In this document: piece by piece, positions 40,330 to 47,067 of the stretch
Layout of the letters: each line of letters opens with the position of its first letter
How positions within the stretch are numbered: the first letter of the stretch is position 1
From: Nicoletella semolina
Lineage (GTDB): Bacteria; Pseudomonadota; Gammaproteobacteria; Enterobacterales; Pasteurellaceae
Assembly: GCF_004345745.1 (NCBI RefSeq)
Contig: NZ_SLXJ01000003.1
Span: forward strand, 1 to 64,000
DNA: 64,000 nucleotides
Reading direction: 5' to 3'
Notes under the pieces: model-generated
The model's input: only the letters and a program-made list of their open reading frames with translations
Database searches by the model: none
What the model was told of the DNA's origin: nothing
Translations under genes and position numbers: made by a program

Positions 40330-41001
40330 ATGAAAAGACAGTGGAGTGAATTAGTACGCGAAAAAATGGCTGAAAAGAATCTTAAACAAGATGATCTCGC
40401 TGAAGCACTTGATAAAACACAGGGAGCAATAGGACACTGGCTCACAGGTAAACGAAAACCTAATTTTGATGATGTGGCTAAAATGCTAGGTGTTGTTGGG
40501 GTTGAACGTGTAATGCTCAACTCTGATGGGCTAATCTTGCTAGAAGATGAAGTTGAACTCGCAGGAAAACCTAAAGAAGGCTTGATCCGAGTACTCGGCG
40601 AAGCGGTCATGGGAGCAGATGGTGAATTTGAGATAAGCGAAGAACTAATGGGGTTTGTTCGTATATACAGTTCAGACAAAGAAGCCTACTGCTTACGAGT
40701 AAAAGGCAACTCTATGGAACCTCGCATTCTCAGTGGTGAATTTGTCGTCATTGAGCCAAATACAGAGATTTACCCAGGCGACGAAGTATTTGTCCGCACA
40801 AACAACGGCAAGAATATGATTAAGGTAATGGATTATTGCCGTGATGGAGAATATCGTTTTTCTAGCATTAACAAAGCTCACGATTCTTTTACCCTAGATT
40901 ATGATGAAGTCAATACCGTCGCATCAGTAGCAGCTATTGTTAAACGCAGTCGGTTTATTTCATTAGAGGAAATACCAGAAACAGAATTTCATTCCATTTG
41001 A
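40330..41001 (+). CDS. CI-type repressor with S24 self-cleavage domain
   Basis: 223 residues. The helix-turn-helix (about 18-60) reads LKQDDLAEALDKTQGAIGHWLTGKRKP. The S24 peptidase domain has its Ser in VKGNSMEPRI and Lys in NGKNMIKVMDY; VLGEAVMGADG is the usual cleavage-region context. DNA damage should trigger self-cleavage and early gene expression. An AGGAGGAG site precedes the ATG. Confidence 0.92.
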   Translation: MKRQWSELVREKMAEKNLKQDDLAEALDKTQGAIGHWLTGKRKPNFDDVAKMLGVVGVERVMLNSDGLILLEDEVELAGKPKEGLIRVLGEAVMGADGEFEISEELMGFVRIYSSDKEAYCLRVKGNSMEPRILSGEFVVIEPNTEIYPGDEVFVRTNNGKNMIKVMDYCRDGEYRFSSINKAHDSFTLDYDEVNTVASVAAIVKRSRFISLEEIPETEFHSI

Positions 41002-41083
41002 TACCCTACGCAAGGTAAAAATCCACCAAAGTCAGCGGTTGGATTTTGTTAGGTGATTTTTTTGCAAAGAAAAAGGAAATTTT

Positions 41084-42142
41084 ATGAATATCAATGAGTT
41101 ATCACTTATTAATGAATTAAGTGATCAGAAGCGTAAAGTTGATTTCAATAGCTACGATTTTAGTGTCAAAGAATTAGTTTCTATGGTAGCTGAAGGTATT
41201 ATTGATATTGCTCCAGAATATCAAAGACAATTTCGGTGGGAAGATGCTCGCCAATCTAAATTGATTGAATCACTCTTACTAGGTATCCCTATTCCCAATA
41301 TCTTTATGGCAACAAATAATGATGGTAGCTGGGAAGTCATTGATGGTGTACAACGACTAACTACGATTATTCGCTTTATGGATAATCAAAATGCCAAAGA
41401 TAAAGTTGGTGTAACGGATAATCTTATTTTGCAAAAACTGGAGAAAATTCCATCTTTCAATAAACAAGTTTTTGCAAAATTACCACAAAAAATTAAATTA
41501 GATTTTATGTTACGTACACTTAAAGTTACAACACTCACAGACAAAAGTGATCTTGATGTTCGCTTCGATCTCTTTGAGCGGTTAAATACAGGCGGTATAA
41601 AATTAACAGCACAAGAAATACGTAGCTGTGTCTTTCGTGGTAGCTTTAACGAATTTGTTAAACGAATGGCTCAAGACAAAAACTTCTTAAAATCCACTTT
41701 ACTGAAAGAACAACGCATAAAAGACGGTACGGCAGAAGAAGCCGTACTCCGATTTTTTGCATTTTTGCATAATTATAAAAACTTCAAATATAACGTAACG
41801 AGTTTCTTAAATAACTACATGTCTTTTGCAAATAAAGATTTTGACTACGAACAAAATGAAAAACTCTTCAAAAAGACATTCAAAGAACTTGCTAAGCTCG
41901 AATTTGGCATATCAAAAGGGCAAACTGCTCGCCGATATAGTTTCAAAATCAACTTCTTTGAAGGTGTTGCGGTCGGTGCTGCTCTTGCTTTGCAAAAAAA
42001 ATCAAAACTCAATCTTAGTTCCTTTTATGAATGGGTAAATGACCCAAGTTTTATTGAGTCCACCACAGGGGCAACAAACCGTCCTCAAATGGTTCAACAT
42101 CGCATTGAATTTTGCAAAAACCACTTTTTAGAAAATGTTTAG
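41084..42142 (+). CDS. DUF262-domain protein in the rex position
   Basis: 352 residues. The N-terminal DUF262 (GmrSD/ParB-like) domain has ITPxYQR-like IAPEYQRQFRWED and the nucleotide-binding IDGVQRLTTI (the DGQQR motif with V for Q), then FERLNTGGIKLTAQEIRSCVF. DUF262 proteins include GmrS of the modification-dependent endonucleases and many defence genes. No C-terminal HNH (DUF1524) is present. It follows cI by 82 bp, so it could be transcribed in the lysogen. It overlaps the next gene by 8 nt. Confidence 0.82.
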   Translation: MNINELSLINELSDQKRKVDFNSYDFSVKELVSMVAEGIIDIAPEYQRQFRWEDARQSKLIESLLLGIPIPNIFMATNNDGSWEVIDGVQRLTTIIRFMDNQNAKDKVGVTDNLILQKLEKIPSFNKQVFAKLPQKIKLDFMLRTLKVTTLTDKSDLDVRFDLFERLNTGGIKLTAQEIRSCVFRGSFNEFVKRMAQDKNFLKSTLLKEQRIKDGTAEEAVLRFFAFLHNYKNFKYNVTSFLNNYMSFANKDFDYEQNEKLFKKTFKELAKLEFGISKGQTARRYSFKINFFEGVAVGAALALQKKSKLNLSSFYEWVNDPSFIESTTGATNRPQMVQHRIEFCKNHFLENV

Positions 42143-42824
42143 TTCAATCAAAACCGAACATTCCACAAAGCAATTAGAAATTCAAGCTTTTTTTGCACAA
42201 ATTAAGCAACTGAATAATGAGCAAAATGAATGTGTAGTAACACGACAAGTTTTTACAAAAGAATTATTGTTCAACACGCTCAAAGGAATGCTTTTTGTTC
42301 TCTTATATGGATCTATTGAATACACTGTTTCAGAAACAGTAAAAATAGCAGAGAGAGAAATTTCTTTGCAAAATCTCCATTTAAACGAAGTTCAACCAAG
42401 CTTACTTATCCGTTTTTTGCATAAAAATTTTGATGCTTTGCACAACGTAGGTAGAAAATATAAATGGCAAAAACGCCTTGATTTTATGCAAATTTTCTCA
42501 AGCAATAGCAAAATTATAGAAAACATTTGCGATGATTTAGAATTACCAACCGATGGAAAGAATATACGAGTTGAACAACTTCGTAGTATTTTTTGCACAT
42601 TCAATATTGAACCCACATTACTTAATGCTCAATGGGGTGGTCGCCTAAAAGATATTGTGGAAAATAGAAATACGATTGCTCACGGCAATACCACAGCTGC
42701 AGATGTGGGTAAGAATCTGTTTATCTCCGATTTACAGGTTAGAATAGATGAAGTGAACGCATTCTGCACAACATTCATTGCCTTGTTTGAAGACTATCTT
42801 AATAATAAAAAATATAAAGTATAA
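42135..42824 (+). CDS. HEPN-domain protein (MAE_28990-like), partner of DUF262
   Basis: 229 residues, mainly helical. Near residue 190 is ENRNTIAHG, the R-N-x4-H motif of the MAE_28990/MAE_18760-like HEPN group, many of which are RNases. The N-terminal VTRQVFTKELLFNTLKG...YGSIEYTV fits that family. Overlap with the DUF262 gene implies coupled synthesis. A terminator overlaps the stop codon. I infer an abortive-infection or exclusion pair. Confidence 0.75.
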   Translation: MFSSIKTEHSTKQLEIQAFFAQIKQLNNEQNECVVTRQVFTKELLFNTLKGMLFVLLYGSIEYTVSETVKIAEREISLQNLHLNEVQPSLLIRFLHKNFDALHNVGRKYKWQKRLDFMQIFSSNSKIIENICDDLELPTDGKNIRVEQLRSIFCTFNIEPTLLNAQWGGRLKDIVENRNTIAHGNTTAADVGKNLFISDLQVRIDEVNAFCTTFIALFEDYLNNKKYKV

Positions 42825-42845
42825 CCGCCCACCATGGCGGTTTTT
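42823..42845 (+). terminator. Terminator of the cI-DUF262-HEPN transcript
   Basis: AACCGCC / GGCGGTT with a 6-base loop and five T. It overlaps the HEPN stop codon. The gap to 42979 holds an uptake signal (42898) and no gene. Confidence 0.85.
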
Positions 42846-42979
42846 CTTTACCCAAAATCTACTCTTAACTACGCCTTACTACTCTAAACCCACCTCACAA
42901 GCGGTCAAATTCCTTTCAAAATCTGCAAAACAAAGCCCACCAAAGCGGGCTATATTATGCGTGTGCGACTTGCTTTACT

Positions 42980-43294
42980 TTAAGGGTAAGACTGAATACT
43001 CGCATTACTTTGCTCCATCAAAAAAGCAATAGGTAAAACAGACTTTTTACGTGCTTGTTTTAACAACCATAAATCATATTTAGTCTGTAAATTCAGCCAT
43101 AATCTTGCCGTACTAATACCTGCTTCTTCCAAAGATAAGGCTAAATTTGCCGTCATAGGCGATTTACCATGCAACACTCGTGAAAGTGTTTCACGAGAAA
43201 AACCCAAATGGGTAGCAAGTGTACTGATTTTTATATTATTCGGCTCAATAAATCCATCTAATAAAATCTGCCCTGGGTGTGCTGGTTTACGCAT
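42980..43294 (-). CDS. HigA-like antitoxin, third gene of a toxin-antitoxin operon
   Basis: 104 residues. HPGQILLDGFIEPNNIKISTLATHLGFSRETLSRVLHGKSPMT and ARLWLNLQTKYDLWLL are typical HigA. No HigB is adjacent; instead it follows an HI1420-like antidote with a 4-bp gap. It may be a second regulator of the pair upstream or a stranded antitoxin. Confidence 0.82.
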   Translation of the reverse strand: MRKPAHPGQILLDGFIEPNNIKISTLATHLGFSRETLSRVLHGKSPMTANLALSLEEAGISTARLWLNLQTKYDLWLLKQARKKSVLPIAFLMEQSNASIQSYP

Positions 43295-43298
43295 AACA

Positions 43299-43589
43299 TT
43301 AAGCCTGCGCGACCTGTTTTATTTCAATGTTCAAATTCAACGCTTTCATCACTTTTAACACCGTAGCAAATGTCGGATTGCCTTTGCCTGAGAAGGCTTT
43401 ATACAATCCCTCACGGCTTACACCTGTTTCTCTTGCTAATTGGCTCATATTGCGTGCTTTCGCAATATCGCCTAATGCTGAAAGGATTAAATCCACATCA
43501 TCTTCTTTCAGCACTTCATTTAAGTAAGCCTGAATTTCCTCTTCGTTTCTCAAATGTTCTGCCACATCAAAATCTTGTAGTTCTATCAT
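43299..43589 (-). CDS. HI1420-type antidote protein
   Basis: 96 residues. YLNEVLKEDDVDLILSALGDIAKARNMSQLARETGVSREGLYKAFS is the Cro/C1 helix-turn-helix of the 'addiction module antidote' family named after Haemophilus HI1420. It begins 1 bp after the killer gene. Confidence 0.88.
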   Translation of the reverse strand: MIELQDFDVAEHLRNEEEIQAYLNEVLKEDDVDLILSALGDIAKARNMSQLARETGVSREGLYKAFSGKGNPTFATVLKVMKALNLNIEIKQVAQA

Positions 43590-43590
43590 A

Positions 43591-43887
43591 TTAAACTCCT
43601 AATTCTTTTGCTAAGGCTTTCGCCCTTTTAATATCATTCTCTTGTGTGGACTTATCACCACCACAAACTAAAATCACAATTACACCGTTCTGATTCTTCA
43701 GATATACCCGATAACCTTTCCCTTCTGTAATTCTTAACTCTGAAAGCCCATCACCAATAGGCTTCACATCACCAAAATTACCAAGCTGTAACCGCTTAAT
43801 CCGTGTTTTTATTTTGGCTCTTGCACGCAAATCCTTCAGTGTATCTAACCATTCTTTAAAAATTGCCGTGGATTTAATCTGTATCAT
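43591..43887 (-). CDS. HI1419-type RelE/ParE killer protein
   Basis: 98 residues. FKEWLDTLKDLRARAKIKTRIKRLQLGNFGDVKPIGDGLSELRI and KGYRVYLKNQNGVIVILVCGGDKSTQ define the putative addiction module killer family. It is first in the operon, like HI1419. This is the fourth toxin gene of the prophage. Confidence 0.88.
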   Translation of the reverse strand: MIQIKSTAIFKEWLDTLKDLRARAKIKTRIKRLQLGNFGDVKPIGDGLSELRITEGKGYRVYLKNQNGVIVILVCGGDKSTQENDIKRAKALAKELGV

Positions 43888-43909
43888 AACAATCCCCTTT
43901 CATAGTTGG

Positions 43910-43938
43910 ATTATATCACTGTGAACTATAATTCACAA
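43910..43938 (-). promoter_or_regulatory. Promoter and operator of the killer/antidote operon
   Basis: TTGTGA (43938-43933), 17-bp spacer, TATAAT (43915-43910). The palindrome TGTGAA-N6-TTCACA (43920-43937) covers the -35 and spacer and is a likely antidote-binding site. Just upstream at 43946 is AAGTGCGGT, the uptake signal of the other Pasteurellaceae clade. Confidence 0.7.
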
Positions 43939-44064
43939 CAAATCAAAGTGCGGTCAAATCTCCTAAATCTTTCCATTTTTTCTTTCTCTTTTTACTTAAC
44001 TGAATAAAAAACAAGCAGTCAAACACATCAACTAAAATTTACCTCCTTATAAATCAACACATTA

Positions 44065-44135
44065 AATACATTTTGTATTTTTAATTTAAAAATAAATACA
44101 TTTTGTATTGACAAATAAAATACTTATTGTATTAT
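44065..44135 (+). promoter_or_regulatory. OL-like operator triplet and early promoter
   Basis: Three perfect AATAC-N5-GTATT sites at 44065-44079, 44095-44109 and 44119-44133, centres 30 and 24 bp apart, nearly the spacing of the set at 40228. TTGACA (44108-44113) and TATTAT (44130-44135), with 16-bp spacing, overlap the second and third sites. The repressor should therefore shut off the rightward early operon. Confidence 0.8.
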
Positions 44136-44174
44136 GCCCCCATCAAAACAAAACGCCCACACGGAGAAAACAAG

Positions 44175-44405
44175 ATGAACGTACAAAGCCTAAATGAAAA
44201 TAAAGATTACATCTTATGCAGACGCAAAGAAAAACGTGGAAACGGATTTATTCAAATTTTTGAAGCGTTCCAAAACGAAAAAAACGGCGAGTTAGTTATT
44301 GAGCGTGCAATGTTTAGAAACGGTGAGTTAATTGATTGGAACCAAAGCGAAAAAATGAATGCAAAGCAAGCTGAAAATCTTTGGAAGATGTACACCGTTC
44401 ACTAA
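44175..44405 (+). CDS. Small early phage protein
   Basis: 76 residues from the ATG at 44175 (ACGGAG upstream). It is a charged single-domain protein (YILCRRKEKRGNGFIQIFEAF...). It is the first gene of the repressor-controlled operon, where lambda encodes N. There is no arginine-rich N-terminus, so an N function cannot be claimed. Confidence 0.6.
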   Translation: MNVQSLNENKDYILCRRKEKRGNGFIQIFEAFQNEKNGELVIERAMFRNGELIDWNQSEKMNAKQAENLWKMYTVH

Positions 44406-44442
44406 GAATTTTTACCAAAGCCCTTTATAGAGGGCTTGAATA
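44405..44442 (+). repeat. 38-bp direct repeat, copy 1
   Basis: Identical to 44663-44700. It contains the hairpin AAGCCCT-TTATAG-AGGGCTT. Each copy directly follows a small ORF stop. It may be a processing or pause site. No T run follows. Confidence 0.85.
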
Positions 44443-44469
44443 GCAATACAGGAAAACACGGAGGAAAAA

Positions 44470-44661
44470 ATGCGAGTTGGATCACTAGAACACGAAAAAA
44501 TGATGGAAGTCTTTGAAAAAACCATACAAGGCAGATTTGACAGAGAGCCTTATGAACTTTGGAAAAAAAGTCGGATTTACCAAGATGGAGAGACTAATGA
44601 GAAGTTCATCATGTTTAGGTTTGGCTACTCAGCAGGAAGATTAGAGTATATGCACCGATAA
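44470..44661 (+). CDS. Small early phage protein
   Basis: 63 residues; GGAGGA lies just before the ATG. The ending FIMFRFGYSAGRLEYMHR resembles a motif (F..GY.AGR) common in small phage proteins. Function is unknown. Confidence 0.6.
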   Translation: MRVGSLEHEKMMEVFEKTIQGRFDREPYELWKKSRIYQDGETNEKFIMFRFGYSAGRLEYMHR

Positions 44662-44662
44662 C

Positions 44663-44700
44663 AGAATTTTTACCAAAGCCCTTTATAGAGGGCTTGAATA
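44663..44700 (+). repeat. 38-bp direct repeat, copy 2
   Basis: Exact second copy of 44405-44442, directly before the large structured region. Confidence 0.85.
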
Positions 44701-44726
44701 AAGGTTCTAAACCAGCCGAAAGGCAA

Positions 44727-44741
44727 TGTTCTTTAAAAATT
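44727..44741 (+). promoter_or_regulatory. boxA antitermination element
   Basis: TGTTCTTTAAAAATT matches the boxA of Pasteurellaceae rRNA leaders and lambda nut sites (GYTCTTTAANA). It lies 7 nt before the first long stem of the structured region, so Nus factors may keep polymerase going through untranslated RNA. Confidence 0.6.
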
Positions 44742-45364
44742 GAGATAAAACCGCATTATGCCTGATGGTGAAAGGTAGGAAGATGAAAAATCGGAGGAAG
44801 CCCATAAAACCCCCACTACCTCACAGCGTGATGCCTTTTTGATTAAACAAAGAGGAAACAGACATCACCCATAATGCGGTTTAGGTGAAATCTGGGCGTG
44901 GACAGTGAGCCACAAGAGAGTAGCCGAAAATCACCGAGCAAGGTTTGCTGTTTTGTGGAAAAACAGATTTTTTAATCCCTGTTGAATGATAGTGGGGTCA
45001 GAACCCATCTTGCTCACCATTGAAAACCGTACTGGTTCTCCCTTGAGGGTTTTACCTTTTTACCCTCAAGCAGTGCGGTTTTCAATGGTAACAACGGAGA
45101 AACCTCCAGACCTTGCCACTGGGTCACAAAAAAATAGTGGTAAATTAATGGCAGTATAAAGGGATTTAGGCACTTTGCCCGCCCTGCTCTGTTGATAGTC
45201 GGTGTAGGGACGATTCAGTTGCTTGACGCATTCACAAGCAATCATACAAAGAAGCTAAGCCTGAAAGGGGAGTGAGCAGTCTACACAGTGTAGGTAATCC
45301 GCCAGCGACAATGCCTCACAGCACATGTCCTTGAATTTTTAAGGTTTTGAAAAGGGGAAAACCT
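44727..45364 (+). ncRNA. Large structured non-coding RNA candidate
   Basis: No ORF above 60 codons lies in 765 bp between genes, but long helices tile it: 44748-44760/44870-44882 (13 bp) enclosing GTGA-AA-GGTAG/CTACC-TCAC and GTGATG/CATCAC; 44884-44888/44931-44935 with GTGG/CCAC inside; GAGCAAG 44936/45009; ACCATTGAAAACCG 45016/45076 (14 bp) enclosing CTTGAGGGT/ACCCTCAAG; CCACT 45117/45136; TTGCTTG 45219/45235; CTACA 45281/45289; AGGTTTT 45342/45358. Successive domains abut like a multi-domain RNA. I cannot match it to a named family; ends are approximate. Confidence 0.6.
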
Positions 45365-45425
45365 GAATGCAACAATCAACCCTTGATCTATGCTCGCAAG
45401 ATGGTTTCTACAAAGGAAAAAGAAA

Positions 45426-46184
45426 ATGAACAAATACGAACTGCTGAAAGACGACACAATCCAGTATGCAGGAAAAACACTTTACCGAATTAAAGCATTA
45501 ACTTCTTTTGGTGTGGTTAAAGCAGGTGATTTAGGCGGATATATCGAAAAAGAAGCTAATCTATCACATACTGGCGATGCTTGGGTATATGACAATGCTG
45601 AGGTATATGACAATGCTAAGGTATGTGGCAATGCTGAGGTATATGGCGATGCTTGGGTATGTGGCAATGCTGAGGTATATGACAATGCTTGGGTATATGA
45701 CAATGCTGAGGTATATGGCAATGCTAAGGTATGTGGCAATGCTTGGGTGTCTGGCAATGCTGAGGTATATGACAATGCTAAGGTATGTGGCAATGCTTGG
45801 GTGTCTGGCAATGCTGAGGTATATGACAATGCTAAGGTATATGACAATGCTAAGGTATATGACAATGCTAAGGTATGTGGCAATGCTAGGGTATGTGGCG
45901 ATGCTTGGGTATATGACAATGCTAGGGTATGTGGCGATGCTGAGGTGTCTGGCGATGCTAGAGTGCATAAAATAAACCATATTGTGTGCTTTTCTAACGT
46001 TGGTCGTGAAAATGGTACACTGACTGTCTATGCTGGCGAGGAAGGTTTAATTGCCACTCGTGGCTGTTTCTGCGGTACGGTTGATGAATTTTTAGCGAAA
46101 TCTGCCGAAGTCCATGACGAAAAAACCAAGCGAGAGTATCAATTACTGATTGAAGTAGCAAAAAGTAGAATTCTAGGCGAATAA
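45426..46184 (+). CDS. Hexapeptide-repeat (left-handed beta-helix) phage protein
   Basis: 252 residues from the ATG at 45426. The N-terminal part (YELLKDDTIQYAGKTLYRIKAL...KAGDLGGYIEKEANLS) is shared by many phage early proteins, followed by about 22 six-residue repeats of the type (N/D)A-x-V-(Y/C/S)-(D/G) and a C-terminal cap. Such repeats form a left-handed beta-helix, as in hexapeptide acyltransferases, but catalytic loops are missing. Function is unknown. The repeat DNA has an 18-bp period, so long but meaningless frames exist on other strands. Confidence 0.8.
   Translation: MNKYELLKDDTIQYAGKTLYRIKALTSFGVVKAGDLGGYIEKEANLSHTGDAWVYDNAEVYDNAKVCGNAEVYGDAWVCGNAEVYDNAWVYDNAEVYGNAKVCGNAWVSGNAEVYDNAKVCGNAWVSGNAEVYDNAKVYDNAKVYDNAKVCGNARVCGDAWVYDNARVCGDAEVSGDARVHKINHIVCFSNVGRENGTLTVYAGEEGLIATRGCFCGTVDEFLAKSAEVHDEKTKREYQLLIEVAKSRILGE
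45576..45965 (+). repeat. 18-bp tandem coding repeats
   Basis: About 22 units built on GGTATATGACAATGCTGA, differing in a few positions. They encode the beta-helix turns. Copy number may vary between strains through recombination. Confidence 0.88.
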
Positions 46185-46218
46185 TGGCTTTTATACTAAA
46201 TTCAAAAAGGAAAACCGA

Positions 46219-46392
46219 ATGAAACGTAACTGGGATTTAATCCGTAAAATCTTGCTCAAGCTGGAAGACAAAGCTGATAATACAAGTTGGCTAGAAAGCT
46301 CAGATATCAAAGGTTACGATTATTGCACTGTCGCTTATCACTACGGCTTATTAACCGAAGCACAGCTAATCAAAAGTATTGATATAATTTGA
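46219..46392 (+). CDS. DUF2513 protein, truncated
   Basis: 57 codons. NWDLIRKILLKLEDKADNTSWLESSDIKGYDYCTVAYHYGLL is the N-terminal half of DUF2513, a phage winged-helix family of about 110-130 residues. The stop TGA lies inside the TTTGACA that opens Bro cassette 2, so insertion of that cassette probably cut the gene. Confidence 0.65.
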   Translation: MKRNWDLIRKILLKLEDKADNTSWLESSDIKGYDYCTVAYHYGLLTEAQLIKSIDII

Positions 46393-46476
46393 CACCACCA
46401 CCCACTTCGGATACGATGACCTCAATTTCAAGCCGTTTCAAACGGCTTTTTTTGTATCTAAATTCGGAGAATAAAA
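46389..46476 (+). promoter_or_regulatory. Reduced leader of cassette 2
   Basis: TTGACA-17-TACGAT promoter and an intrinsic terminator (AAGCCGT / ACGGCTT with seven T) placed before the KilA-N ribosome site. Unlike the other four leaders, there is no room for antisense and target segments. Confidence 0.55.
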
Positions 46477-47067
46477 ATGGCAAATAATGTAATCACTGTC
46501 CAAGATGCAGAAATACGAGTCATTGAACGGAACGGTGAAGATTATATCAATTTGACCGATATGTTGAGAGCAAAAGATGGGGAGTTCTTCATCAGCGATT
46601 GGTTGAGAAATCGCAACACATTGGAATATATCGGCATTTGGGAAGAAATTAACAACCCTAATTTTAATTATGGCGAATTCGCCACAATTAGAAACCAATC
46701 TGGTTTAAACCGATTTAAAATTAGCGTGAAAGAATTCGTGGCACAAACGAATGCCATTGGCTTACAAGCTAAAGCAGGGCGTTATGGTGGCACCTATGCT
46801 CATAAGGATATTGCATTAGAATTTGCAATGTGGATCAGCCCAGAGTTCAAACTCTACCTCATCAAAGAGTTCCAACGTCTTAAACAAAAAGAAGCCACAG
46901 AAAACAAGCTGGAATGGAACGTTAAACGTATTCTCAGTAAAGCAAACTACCGCATTCACACCGATGCAATCAAAGCCCACATTATCCCAGCGTTGCTCAA
47001 TACCAAACAACACAATTTTGCCTATTCAAGCGAGGCGGATATTCTCAATCAAGCCCTGTTCGTGTAG
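46477..47067 (+). CDS. KilA-N domain protein, C-terminally truncated
   Basis: 196 residues. The KilA-N DNA-binding domain covers about 8-115 (INLTDMLRAKDGEFFISDWLRNRNTLEYIGIWE...TYAHKDIALEFAMWISPEFKLYLIKEFQRLK). The usual C-terminal region should continue after EADILNQALF; here it stops two codons later, where Bro sequence begins in another frame. It is likely a phage antirepressor damaged by recombination. Confidence 0.75.
   Translation: MANNVITVQDAEIRVIERNGEDYINLTDMLRAKDGEFFISDWLRNRNTLEYIGIWEEINNPNFNYGEFATIRNQSGLNRFKISVKEFVAQTNAIGLQAKAGRYGGTYAHKDIALEFAMWISPEFKLYLIKEFQRLKQKEATENKLEWNVKRILSKANYRIHTDAIKAHIIPALLNTKQHNFAYSSEADILNQALFV

Noticed and set aside
44727-45364. Structured region as tmRNA, RNase P RNA or a group I intron
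   Set aside because: No tag-peptide frame or tRNA-like ends, no RNase P core motifs, no P/Q/R/S segments, and no interrupted gene at the ends.
45576-45965. Possible CRISPR array
   Set aside because: Tandem 18-bp units without spacers, inside a coding frame; no cas genes.
45482-45980. Long open frames on the opposite strand and in another frame through the hexapeptide repeat
   Set aside because: They arise from the 18-bp period of the repeat; their translations are monotonous and match nothing.
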